The notes under the pieces: generated by a model
Databases searched by the model: none
Told to the model about the DNA's origin: nothing
Seen by the model: only the letters and a program-made list of their open reading frames with translations
Program-made: the position numbers and the translations under genes
Shown: positions 8,602-17,067 of the stretch, in pieces
How positions within the stretch are numbered: position 1 is the stretch's first letter
Layout: each line of letters opens with the position of its first letter
Assembly (NCBI GenBank): GCA_900549475.1
Contig: UROF01000002.1
Coordinates: 1-64,000, forward strand
Length of the DNA stretch: 64,000 nucleotides
Origin: an uncultured Eubacteriales bacterium
Lineage (GTDB): Bacteria; Bacillota; Clostridia; Oscillospirales; Oscillospiraceae
Direction of reading: 5' to 3'

Positions 8602-9501
8602 ATGGACAAAGTCTCCTATGATTATTACAGGATTTTTTATTATGTGGCCAAGTATGGCAGTATCTCTCATGCCGCAGAGATCCTGCACAGCAACCAGCCC
8701 AACATCACAAAATATATGAATAACCTGGAGAGCCAGCTTGGCTGCCGGCTGATGACGCGTTCCAACAAGGGCGTCACCCTCACACCGGAGGGTGAAAAGC
8801 TGTATGCCCATGTGCAGATCGCCTACTCTCAGCTGAGAGAAGCGGAAAACGAGTTGTCCGGCGTTGGAAAGATGCGCACAGGCACCATTCGGATCGGGGC
8901 TACGGAAACCGCGCTGTATGGCGTCCTGTTGGACGTGCTGGCAAAATTCAGGGCGGCATATCCGGGCATCCGCCTTCACATCACCAATGGATCTACCTCC
9001 AGCACGGCAGCGGCTTTGCGCAAGGGGCTGCTGGATCTGGCTGTCGTCACCTCCCCCATCGATTTTTTGCCCGATATACAGAGCACTCCCCTTTTAGCCT
9101 TTAAAGAACTTCTTGTCGCTGCGGCATGCTCTGATTATTCTAAAGAGCGGCGGATCACTCCAGACGAAGTCTTTATTTACCCTATCGTCAGTTTGGGACG
9201 GCATGCAAAGACCTACGATTTCTACTCCCACTTGTTCCTCCCCTATGGCCTGGAGTGGCAACCGGATATTGATCTGGCCACCTCCGACCAGATACTGCCG
9301 ATGATCAAAGCAGGGCTTGGTGTTGGTTTCGTGCCGGAATTCATGGCCAAGCGGGATCTCGAACAGAAGACGATCGTCCCCATCGAAGTGATTGGCTTGA
9401 AACCTGAAAGGGAAATCATCCTGCTGGAAGATAAAACAAAATGCCTCAGCGCCGCAGCCGCGGCGCTGAGGCGGATGATGCTCTCGAAGGCAGAAAGCTG
9501 A
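8602..9501 (+). CDS. LysR-type transcriptional regulator
   Basis: The 299-residue product has a winged helix-turn-helix in residues 1-65 (YYVAKYGSISHAAEILHSNQPNITKYMNNLE). A type-2 periplasmic-binding-like effector domain fills about 90-290, with TGTIRIGATETALYGVLL at its start. A GGAGGAAG site precedes ATG 8602. It is divergent from the cytidylate-kinase-like/MATE unit, the classic LysR arrangement, so those genes are the likely targets. The effector is unknown. Confidence 0.87.
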   Translation: MDKVSYDYYRIFYYVAKYGSISHAAEILHSNQPNITKYMNNLESQLGCRLMTRSNKGVTLTPEGEKLYAHVQIAYSQLREAENELSGVGKMRTGTIRIGATETALYGVLLDVLAKFRAAYPGIRLHITNGSTSSTAAALRKGLLDLAVVTSPIDFLPDIQSTPLLAFKELLVAAACSDYSKERRITPDEVFIYPIVSLGRHAKTYDFYSHLFLPYGLEWQPDIDLATSDQILPMIKAGLGVGFVPEFMAKRDLEQKTIVPIEVIGLKPEREIILLEDKTKCLSAAAAALRRMMLSKAES

Positions 9502-9816
9502 CACCATATCATGAAGCTTCATACTGCCATATGCAATCAGCAGAAGCGATTACTTTTCTCCAGATTACACTTTGCATATACACATGCTCTGGAGGATTGC
9601 TCTGGTCATGATTCGTGTTGGTCTGGTCAATATTCATCACCGTCTTTCGCTGCATTTCGTGAGCGGACGGATACTGCGGTCACGCAGTTTCATCCCTGCG
9701 TCTGAAGAAAATGAAAGGCCAGCCGTTGGTATCTACCAATGGCTGGCCTTTCATTCCCATATATAGAGACACCGAGATGGAACATTACGCTTCCGCAGTG
9801 ACCAGGAAAACTGACA
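9502..9816. other. Intergenic region after the LysR gene
   Basis: This region is about 315 bases. Apart from the hairpin at 9710-9755 no supported feature was seen; short ORFs here have neither ribosome sites nor recognisable products. Confidence 0.35.
9710..9755. terminator. Perfect inverted-repeat hairpin
   Basis: A 22-base arm, AATGAAAGGCCAGCCGTTGGTA with one mismatch to its partner, flanks a 2-base centre. The T-rich flank lies on the minus side, so it probably ends the minus-strand DUF3841/BCCT transcript; it may also stop the LysR transcript. Confidence 0.65.
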
Positions 9817-10398
9817 TCACGCTGTCCCCTCCGGATATTTGACCTCTCTCAGCCACTCTTTTTCCAGTACCCACACAGCCGCCTGCCGATACGTTTCCGG
9901 CGGCAAAGGCGGCTCAAACAACCGCTTCCAACTCTGCCGGACCGCCCGCCGCTGCAGCGGATAGTACGGGGTCTGGAATAGCGGCATGGTACTTTTCAGA
10001 CCCAGCCGCTCCAGTTCCCGGGCAAAAGCCTGCTCCTCCTGCAGATCTTTTCCTAGAAACTGAAGATTCAATATTCGGTTCCAAAGGCGCAGGTCGAAAA
10101 AGATGGCCTGCTCCACCGGCACCTCCAACCGCAGCAGCAGAGAATCCGCAGTTGCTCCGGCCCACCGGAGATCCTGATAGAGCCAGATCCCCGACTGAGC
10201 TTCTTCTGGAGGCGGCAGGATTGAGGACGCAGTCTCCCGGAAAAAGCTATAGGCCTCCCGGAATATCCATGCTGTCTCCTGATATTTTTCATCAATATAG
10301 GTCCGCTTCACCATATATACGCCATCACGGATGAGCGTATCCAGGACTACCTGCCGCTGAGCCGTCCACAGTGTCACGGTTGCCCTGTCATGCACCAT
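9817..10398 (-). CDS. DUF3841-like protein (paralogue 2)
   Basis: The 193-residue soluble protein starts VTLWTAQRQVVLDTLIRDGVY and includes SGIWLYQDLRWAG and an FFDLRLWNRILN block, the usual layout of the DUF3841 family. The family has no established function. Its neighbour upstream (10388-10966) is a clear paralogue with the same order of blocks, so the pair arose by duplication. The ATG overlaps the upstream stop by 11 bases. It is the last gene in the transcript with the BCCT transporter. The catalytic role, if any, is unknown. Confidence 0.65.
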   Translation of the reverse strand: MVHDRATVTLWTAQRQVVLDTLIRDGVYMVKRTYIDEKYQETAWIFREAYSFFRETASSILPPPEEAQSGIWLYQDLRWAGATADSLLLRLEVPVEQAIFFDLRLWNRILNLQFLGKDLQEEQAFARELERLGLKSTMPLFQTPYYPLQRRAVRQSWKRLFEPPLPPETYRQAAVWVLEKEWLREVKYPEGTA

Positions 10399-10966
10399 AG
10401 ATCTCCACCTCTCTCACCCAGTCCGCCTTTATCTCCCAGACGGTGCCTACATTGGCGTCCGGGTTAGCAGAGGGACCGGCAAAAAGCCGGTCCCAGCTGC
10501 GGATGATCTTCTGCCGGAGCATTGGGTAGTAATTTCCCTTGTCCGTCATAATCAGCAGTGCCTCGTTGTCAATGCCGCAGCGCTTGAGCTCTTCGTTATA
10601 GCGGCGCTCATCCTCCGCGTCCACTGGAATATACCAGTGGTTCACCCGGTAGCCCCACTTGTCATAGTCCATAATGAACAGGCACTCACTAGGGACCTCC
10701 AGAGTGAGAGAGATGGTATTTTCCGCCGGTGGAAGCCTTGCCTCCTCTATCAGCGCCAGCCAGATAGGATAGGACAATCCCTCCGGGATGGCAAGATAGC
10801 TCCGGCAGCGAAGGGTATACCAGCGGTACAACTCCAGATAGTAGTCGGAGATAGGGCCGTTTTTGCTCCGAATATACGCCTCCCGCACATAATAAGTGCC
10901 AGTATTTTGCAGCTCGTCCCACACCTCCGGGGCCTGCCGGGTCCAGGCAATTATTGTATTATTCAT
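10388..10966 (-). CDS. DUF3841-like protein (paralogue 1)
   Basis: The product is 192 residues from ATG 10966; a longer frame begins at 11023 but lies inside the transporter gene. The ATG overlaps the transporter stop (10959-10961) by 8 bases, so translation is coupled to it. Blocks IIAWTRQAPEVWDELQNTGTYYVREAYI, quoted in part as IIAWTRQAPEVWDEL, PIWLALIEEARLPP and FIMDYDKWGYRVN parallel those of the downstream paralogue. Typical DUF3841 protein, role unknown. The coupling to a BCCT transporter is unusual and suggests a link with betaine uptake or use. Confidence 0.65.
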   Translation of the reverse strand: MNNTIIAWTRQAPEVWDELQNTGTYYVREAYIRSKNGPISDYYLELYRWYTLRCRSYLAIPEGLSYPIWLALIEEARLPPAENTISLTLEVPSECLFIMDYDKWGYRVNHWYIPVDAEDERRYNEELKRCGIDNEALLIMTDKGNYYPMLRQKIIRSWDRLFAGPSANPDANVGTVWEIKADWVREVEIYGA

Positions 10967-12508
10967 ACTGCTGTGAGGCTGTATTCGGTTTCTTTTTGCG
11001 GGAGTCGGAATAGGCCTGATCAATGGCTTCGGTGTCCTCCGACATCAGAGCCTTTTGGAAAGAGGCCAGGGAGAGCACCTTGATAACAGCAAAGGGGAAT
11101 CCAACGACAATGGAAAGGATCTTGAGCATGTCCAGACCGTTTTCGCTGAAGAGCATCAGCGACAGAGTCAAAGCCGCCAAAAGAACTCCCCAGATGACTT
11201 TGCTCCGATTGGAGGGGTTCAACGTGCCGTGCTCCGAATACATGCCCAGAACAATAGTGGCAGACGTGGCGCTGGCACAAAAAAAGGTGCACACCAGGAC
11301 AAGCATAACCACAGAAAGGATTTTTCCCAGAGGATATTGGGACAAGACAGTAAACAGCGCCGTGGATGCGGACTGAACAGCTTCCTGGGCAAAATCCAAA
11401 CCTAAATCCATTCCCAGGGTACCAAACACGGCAAACCATACCATGGAGCTGCTGCCGGCAATAGCATGACTCCAGCGATCAGCTCCTTTACCGTTCTGCC
11501 ACGGGAGATTCTCGCAATGAAAGAGCCGGTAAAAGGCGCCCATGCAATCCACCAAGCCCAGTAATAAATGGTCCAGCTGCTGTACCACTCCTTGTGTTCA
11601 AAAGCCCCCAGAGCAAAGCTGTCGTAAATAAAGCGGGAGAGGTAGAGACCGGTTCCTTCGGTCAAATTGTTGAGGATATCCACCGTAGGACCCGCCAAAA
11701 AAAGAAACACTACCACTGCGGCGGCAATCATCACGTTGGCATTGGAGACCAGCGCACTTCCCTTTTCCACCCCTGCTGCAGCGGTAGCCACATAAATCAC
11801 CGAGAGGACGATGACTGTTCCCACCACCAGCACTGTGGTAACAGGAATACCAAAAATAAAGTTCATACCGGAGTTGATCTGCATAACACCGAGCCCCAGA
11901 GTGGTGCACACCCCGCCAGCAGTCGCCAGAAGAGCCAGCACATCGATACATTTACCCAAGCCCCCTCTGGTACGCTTCTCACCTACCGCAGGGACAAAGA
12001 GAGAACTGATCAGGGCGGGCTGGCCTTTCCGATACTGCATGTAAGCCAGGGCCAGGGCCATTACGGCATAGTTGGCCCATGGGTGGATCCCCCAATGGAG
12101 AAATGCCTTGGCAAAGGCAAACTCCTCTGCCGCCGCTGTTCCTCTTTCTGCCCCAAGAGGCTCCACGTAGAATTGCAGAGGCTCCGCCACACTCCAGAAC
12201 ACCAGCCCCACGCCCATCCCAGCGGAAAACAGCATAGCAAACCATGCGGTATTGCTATATTCCGGCCGGGAATCATCAGGGCCCAGGCGCATGTGCTTAT
12301 ATTTACTGAAAAATCCGATCCAAACAGCAAAGCCGGTAAACAGAGTCATTGCCAAAGGATAAAACCAGCCAAAGCCGCCGGTGATGCCCTGAAACAGAAC
12401 TCCTGCCGCCGCCGCCAGCTGCTCCGGGCGCAAAAGCCCCCACAGCGCTGTCACTGCAACCAGTGCCGCCGCTGTCAGAAATACCATATTGACCTTTTCT
12501 CTCCTCAC
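10959..12508 (-). pseudogene. BCCT family (betaine/carnitine/choline) transporter, frameshifted
   Basis: Two overlapping frames together give one complete BCCT transporter of about 516 residues. The first, from GTG 12508 after AAAGGAG, includes GMGVGLVFWSVAEPL, the WGIHPWANYAV block and the signature WTIYYWAWWIAWAPF; it then reads GRTVKELIAGVMLLPAA and leaves the frame near 11450. The second continues GSSSMVWFAVFGTLGM through the remaining helices to 10959. The total length is one base short of a multiple of three, consistent with one lost base near 11440-11470. BCCT proteins import quaternary amines such as glycine betaine, fitting the betaine-reductase operon beside it. It may be a real inactivation or a sequencing error. 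Confidence 0.8.
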
Positions 12509-12576
12509 GCAAGCACTCCTTTCACAATCATATTGAAAGGCGGGCAAACGGGAGTAAAAGCGCTCATCCGCTTATC

Positions 12577-12620
12577 ATAAACGCGATTATATTATATATG
12601 GAAATCAGAACAAATGTCAA
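12577..12620 (-). promoter_or_regulatory. BCCT promoter with TetR-type operator
   Basis: Reading leftward: TTGACA (12615-12620), 18-base spacer, TATAAT (12591-12596), followed at once by ATAATCGCGTTTAT (12577-12590), an imperfect palindrome. The same core overlaps the -10 of the grd promoter at 13540. A related half, AAACGCAATTAT, lies at 12619-12630 over the -35. Confidence 0.65.
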
Positions 12621-12664
12621 ACGCAATTATTGATCTATATAAAATAACTATAAAATAATTCACC

Positions 12665-12693
12665 TTGATTTTTTTAATAATCTATATTATAAA
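12665..12693 (+). promoter_or_regulatory. Likely promoter of the TetR gene
   Basis: TTGATT (12665-12670), 17-base spacer, TATAAA (12688-12693), about 60 bases before the regulator's start codon. It has no full copy of the CGCGATTA operator, so autoregulation is less clear. Confidence 0.4.
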
Positions 12694-12755
12694 AGTAACT
12701 AGCAGATCTATCCAGAGGAGGGCGGCCTCCCCTTTTTCAAGGGTGCCTAAATGAT

Positions 12756-13415
12756 ATGGGAAGAAACCGATATACGCCGCAGGAGCGCAATAAAATCACC
12801 GCCAATTTTATCCGCTGTGCCAGAGAGATCATTGATCTGGAAGGAATTCAGCAGGTATCCATCCGAAAAGTGGCTCAGACCGTCGGGCTCAACAGCGCCA
12901 CTTTGTATCTATATTTTGATGACGCGGACGATTTGATCACCCTGGCCAGCATGAGCTATCTGGAGAATTACTGCCGTATGCTGGCAGCGGATATTCCTCA
13001 CCTACAAAGCGCATATGAAATTTATCTACACACATGGAAAGTTTTCTGCCTCCACGCTTTTTCCCATCCACTGATATTTTATCACCTATTTTTTCGCCCC
13101 CACAGCAAACCTTTAGCGGAGACGGTGCTGCGGTACTACGAAATCTATCCCGGACAACTTGCAGTCACAGACGGTCCCGTGCGGGAAATGCTGCTGGCAG
13201 GAGATCTGGAAGCCCGTAACCAGAAGGTGCTGGCTCCTCTGGCCCAGGAGGGCTTCTTTCCGGCAGCGCATCTGCCCCTTATCAACGACCTGACCATATG
13301 CTACTTCCGGAAGCTGCTGGAGGAATGCGATGCCCAGTCAGGCACTCTGGCCAATCAGCAGCAGACAGATCGCATGTTGGCGGCTATTCAGTTCCTTACA
13401 GCAAAATCCGAATAA
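12756..13415 (+). CDS. TetR/AcrR family regulator of the betaine region
   Basis: The 219-residue protein has an N-terminal TetR helix-turn-helix at about residues 10-57 (FIRCAREIIDLEGIQQVSIR, then TVGLNSATLYLYFDD). A helical C-terminal ligand domain follows with no recognised subtype. Start ATG 12756 is chosen by the family N-terminus; the ribosome site is weak (AAGGG about 15 bases upstream). It lies between the BCCT transporter (reading away) and the grd operon (same direction). Matching palindromes in both of those promoters make it the obvious candidate repressor or activator. The ligand is unknown; betaine or a metabolite is a guess. Confidence 0.82.
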   Translation: MGRNRYTPQERNKITANFIRCAREIIDLEGIQQVSIRKVAQTVGLNSATLYLYFDDADDLITLASMSYLENYCRMLAADIPHLQSAYEIYLHTWKVFCLHAFSHPLIFYHLFFRPHSKPLAETVLRYYEIYPGQLAVTDGPVREMLLAGDLEARNQKVLAPLAQEGFFPAAHLPLINDLTICYFRKLLEECDAQSGTLANQQQTDRMLAAIQFLTAKSE

Positions 13416-13424
13416 TCAGTGCAG

Positions 13425-13460
13425 CAAACAGCGGTACACCATAGAGTGTACCGCTGTTTT
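13425..13460 (+). terminator. Rho-independent terminator after the TetR gene
   Basis: AAACAGCGGTACAC / GTGTACCGCTGTTTT hairpin followed by a T-rich stretch, ten bases past the regulator stop. Confidence 0.8.
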
Positions 13461-13514
13461 ATGTTTTACGGTCCCATGTATCCCTCCCTCCTGCCCCAAA
13501 TTTTTATAAGTCAC

Positions 13515-13551
13515 TTGACAATTCATTTTCAAAATATTATAATCGCGATTA
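13515..13551 (+). promoter_or_regulatory. grd operon promoter with perfect palindromic operator
   Basis: A consensus sigma-A promoter: TTGACA (13515-13520), 17-base spacer, TATAAT (13538-13543). The perfect 12-base palindrome TAATCGCGATTA (13540-13551) overlaps the -10, where a bound repressor would block polymerase. It matches the BCCT promoter element. Confidence 0.75.
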
Positions 13552-13640
13552 GTAAAAGACGGACAGCTCATCCACTACTCTGTACGTGCCTTCTGTATGT
13601 TAAAGAATGTAAGAACAGAAAGTGAGGAGTGGTACATCAG

Positions 13641-14969
13641 ATGAAATTGAATATCGGAAATCTGTATGTCAAAGACGTCCAGCTGAGTCAGCGGGACGCT
13701 TTTGAGGACGGCATTCTCTACATCAACAAGGATGCCGCTGTCGCCTATCTGAAAGATTGTGACGAACATATCACTGACCTGGATATTGTCATTGCCAGGC
13801 CAGGCGATGACACCAGAATTGTGCCGGTCATCGAAACCATTGAGCCCCGCTGCCGTATGGACGGCCGCTGTCTGTTTCCCGGGGTCACAGATGATGTGGT
13901 CCCTGCGGGAGACGGAGAGTTGAAGGCCCTCAAGGGCTGCTGCGTCACCGTGGTAGCCAAGAACTGGGGCTCCTTCGGAGACGGCGTTATCGACATGGGC
14001 GGCGAGGGTGCCAAGCACACCTACTGGTCCAAGCTGGTCAATATCTGCCTGGTTGGCGATACCGATGAGGAATTCGAGCGCCACGAGCAGCAAAAGTGCA
14101 ACCACGCCCTCCGCTGGGCAGGGCACCGGCTGGCGGAGTATCTGGGTAAAATCGTCAAAGCCCTCCCTGCCGAGGACACAGAGGAGTACGTCTTCGATCC
14201 CATCTTGAAGCGGAGCTCTGCGCGCAATGATCTGCCCAATGTGGCCCTGGTCATGCAGCCCCAGTCCCAAATGGAGGCCTTGGGCTACAACGATCTCCTC
14301 TACGGCTGGGATATGAACAAGTATCTGCCCACCTTCGTCAGCCCCACCGAGGTGCTGGACGGAGCTATCATCTCCGGATCTTTTATGCCCTCCTCCTCTA
14401 AGTGGTCCACTTACGAGATGCAGAACTTCCCCATCATCAAGGAGCTTTTTGCCGAGGACGGAAAGAGCCTTAACTTTGTGGGCGTGATCATGTCCATGCT
14501 GAACGTAGCCTTGGATCAGAAGGAGCGGGCTGCTGTCATGGTACGCAATATGGCCCTTAACCTGGACGTGGACTACGCCATCGTAACGGAAGAGGGCTAT
14601 GGTAACCCGGATACGGACTATGTCCGCTGCCAGGTGATCCTGGAGGACGCCGGCATTCCCGTGGTAGGCGTGTCCAACGAGTGTACCGGCCGTGACGGCT
14701 TCTCCCAGCCCCTGGTGACCCTGGACGAGAAGCTCACCGCCCTGGTATCCACCGGTAACGTCTCAGAGCTGTCCCGACTGCCCGCCTGCAAGACGGTGAT
14801 CGGCTGCCTGGAGGCCATGAACCGGGACGGCATGTCCGGCTCCTGGGGCTATGACGAGGTACTGGGCAAGTCCGCCCGGGATGACGGCTCCATCATTATG
14901 GAGGACAACAACTGGTTCTGTGGTGACCATATCTCCGGTCTGTCTGTCAAGACCATGTTGGAATACTAA
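13641..14969 (+). CDS. grdI: Glycine/sarcosine/betaine reductase component B, alpha-beta precursor (betaine-type, GrdI-like)
   Basis: The 442-residue product starts at ATG 13641, 11 bases after GTGAGGAG. It has the family blocks KNWGSFGDGVIDMGGEGAKH, EEGYGNPDTDYV and NECTGRDGFSQPL. In Stickland reductases this subunit, with the GrdB/F/H selenoprotein, binds the substrate and passes a carboxymethyl group to selenoprotein A, finally yielding acetyl phosphate. Where the glycine-type GrdE has the Cys that becomes a pyruvoyl group (SGNC), this protein reads SGSFMPSSSK (245-254), as I recall for sarcosine/betaine types. The BCCT transporter nearby supports betaine, whose reduction gives trimethylamine. 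Substrate is inference; family is sure. Confidence 0.85.
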   Translation: MKLNIGNLYVKDVQLSQRDAFEDGILYINKDAAVAYLKDCDEHITDLDIVIARPGDDTRIVPVIETIEPRCRMDGRCLFPGVTDDVVPAGDGELKALKGCCVTVVAKNWGSFGDGVIDMGGEGAKHTYWSKLVNICLVGDTDEEFERHEQQKCNHALRWAGHRLAEYLGKIVKALPAEDTEEYVFDPILKRSSARNDLPNVALVMQPQSQMEALGYNDLLYGWDMNKYLPTFVSPTEVLDGAIISGSFMPSSSKWSTYEMQNFPIIKELFAEDGKSLNFVGVIMSMLNVALDQKERAAVMVRNMALNLDVDYAIVTEEGYGNPDTDYVRCQVILEDAGIPVVGVSNECTGRDGFSQPLVTLDEKLTALVSTGNVSELSRLPACKTVIGCLEAMNRDGMSGSWGYDEVLGKSARDDGSIIMEDNNWFCGDHISGLSVKTMLEY

Positions 14970-14990
14970 GAGAAGGAGGTGCATCCATCT

Positions 14991-16310
14991 ATGAAACATG
15001 TCATTTGCTACATCAATCAGTTCTTCGGCGGCGTAGGCGGCGAGGAAAAGGCAGATCAGGAGCCCTATATCGTGGAAGGGACTGTAGGTCCCACCATGGC
15101 CATCAACGGAGCCCTGAAGGATGCCCAGGTGACCTACACCATCGTCTGCGGCGATAATTTCATGGACTCCCGCACAGATGAGGCTGTGGACCGAATCCTC
15201 CAGCTTCTGGAGGGCAAGCAGGCGGATCTGTTCATTGCCGGACCCGCTTTCCAGGCAGGCCGCTACGGCGTAGCCTGCGGTACCATCTGCAAAGCCATTC
15301 AGGCAAAGCTGGACATTCCCGCTGTAACCTCCATGCACGTGGAAAACCCTGGCGTGGAGATGTTTAAAAAGGATGTCATCATTTTTGAAGGCGGCAACGG
15401 CGCTGTAAAAATGCGTCAGGACGTATCAAAGATGGTAAAGTACGTCAATAAAGTGCTGGCTGGCGAGCCCACTTTGGGAGCCAAGGCCGAGGGGTACTTC
15501 CCCCGCGGCTGCCGTCATGAGTATTTCCTGGAGGATAAACGGGAAAATACAGCTGCCTACCGGGCGGTCCAGATGCTGATCCGGAAGATGAATGGCCTTC
15601 CCTATGAAACCGAACTGGCCATTCCAAAGAAGGAATTGGTACCCATCGCACCTCCTGTGGCAGACCTGTCCAAGGCCACCATTGCCATGGTAACTACCGG
15701 CGGCATCGTCCCCGTGGACAACCCCGACCGGATTCAGTCCGCTTCCGCCACACGCTGGGGCCGCTATGATATTTCCGGCATGGACCGGCTGGAGAGTGGC
15801 GTATTCAAGACCATTCACGCCGGCTTCGACCCCGCTGCCGCTAACGCCGATCCCAATGTTATTATGCCTATTGACGCCATGCGAGCTTACGAAAAAGAGG
15901 GTGTCATTGGTCGTCTCCATTCGTTCTTCTACAGCACCGTGGGTACCGGTACGACAGAGGCAGAGGCCCGGCGCATGGCCCAAGAGATGATTCCCTATTT
16001 CAAAAAGGACAAGGTAGATGCCATTATCATGGGCTCCACCTGAGGTACCTGCACGCGTTGCGGTGCAACGATGGTAAAAGAGTTTGAAAAGGCCGGGTTC
16101 CCGGTGGTCCATATGTGCAACCTGATCCCGGTATCCACCACGGTGGGCGCCAACCGTATCGTTCCCACCATTTCGATCCCCTACCCCTTGGGCGATCCCA
16201 ACAGTCCTCGGGAAGAGCAGTGGAAATTGCGTTACCACAGAGTAGGTGTGGCACTGCAGGCTCTGGCTACACCAGTCAGCGAGCAGACAGTGTTCATAAC
16301 CAGAATATAA
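14991..16310 (+). CDS. grdH: Betaine-type reductase component B gamma subunit, selenoprotein (GrdH-like)
   Basis: The reading frame starts at ATG 14991, seven bases after AGAAGGAGGT, and continues through an in-frame TGA at 16041-16043 to TAA at 16308. Codon 351 is therefore selenocysteine in the context GST-U-GTCTRCGATMVKEF, the conserved active site of GrdB/GrdF/GrdH. After it follow VVHMCNLIPVSTTVGANRIV and LATPVSEQTVF, so the protein is full length (439 residues). The gene is 21 bases behind grdI. A SECIS-like hairpin sits just after the TGA. A naive ORF call would split it into two. The substrate type (betaine) is inferred from context. Confidence 0.9.
16041..16075 (+). promoter_or_regulatory. 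Bacterial SECIS-like hairpin for grdH selenocysteine
   Basis: Twelve bases after the TGA is a perfect CGTTGC-GGT-GCAACG stem-loop (16056-16070). A short stem with a GGU-containing apical loop at this distance is the expected form of a bacterial SECIS recognised by SelB. Confidence 0.65.
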
Positions 16311-16408
16311 AAGATCGCGTCCCAGCATCCCGGCTGGGTGGGGTGATATAGCCGCCCCGCCCAGCCAGGAAGATTTAGACATATCCTGGAAGGAAAGGAG
16401 GAGCTTAT

Positions 16409-16879
16409 ATGGGCATCTTAAAAGACAAGAAAGTGATCATTATCGGTGATCGGGACGGCATTCCCGGCCAGGCTATCGAGGCCTGCGCGGAGAGCGCCGG
16501 AGCAGAAGTTGTATTTTCCTCTACTGAGTGCTTCGTCTGAACGGCCGCTGGTGCAATGGATCTGGAAAATCAGAAGCGGGTCAAGGAGTTTTCCGAACAG
16601 TATGGCCCTGAGAACGTCGTCGTTCTCCTGGGGGCAGCTGAAGGAGAAGCTTCCGGCCTCGCCGCTGAGACAGTCACCAATGGTGACCCCACCTATGCCG
16701 GTCCGTTGACAGGAGTCTCGTTGGGACTCAAGGTATATCATGTCTGTGAGCCTGAGATCAAGGGCGAATTTGACCCCGCCATTTATGATGAGCAGGTGGG
16801 CATGATGGAAATGGTTCTGGATGTAGATGACATCGTCCAGGAAATGACTTCTATTCGCGAGCAATTCTGCAAATATTGA
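16409..16879 (+). CDS. grdA: Selenoprotein A of glycine/sarcosine/betaine reductase
   Basis: ATG 16409 follows AAGGAGGAGC. The frame passes an in-frame TGA at 16538-16540 (codon 44) in the context TECFV-U-TAAGAMDLE, which is the known position of selenocysteine in GrdA, and ends at TGA 16877. The 156-residue product has the family blocks VIIIGDRDGIPG, VVVLLGAAEGEA, AAETVTNGDPTYAGPLTGV and YDEQVGMMEMVLDVD. GrdA carries the carboxymethyl-selenoether from component B to component C, which releases acetyl phosphate. It is about 100 bases behind grdH, in the same direction and probably the same transcript. Component C (grdC, grdD) is not in the window. Confidence 0.95.
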
Positions 16880-16948
16880 TCTACACTTCCCTGTCGGAAC
16901 TATTTTTTCTGGGGAGAGAGGGAAAATATATTTCCGACAAAATATATC

Positions 16949-16983
16949 AAAGCCGGCAGCCCCCATCGGGCATGCCGGCTTTG
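16949..16983 (+). terminator. Terminator after grdA
   Basis: AAAGCCGGCA / TGCCGGCTTT hairpin followed by GATTTTTG, 70 bases past the grdA stop. Confidence 0.75.
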
Positions 16984-17067
16984 ATTTTTGCAAGATCAGT
17001 TACCCCTCTCACAGGTGCAACACAAATTCAGGATCAAAAATAAATTTCCAATGTCTCTTCACAAGAA

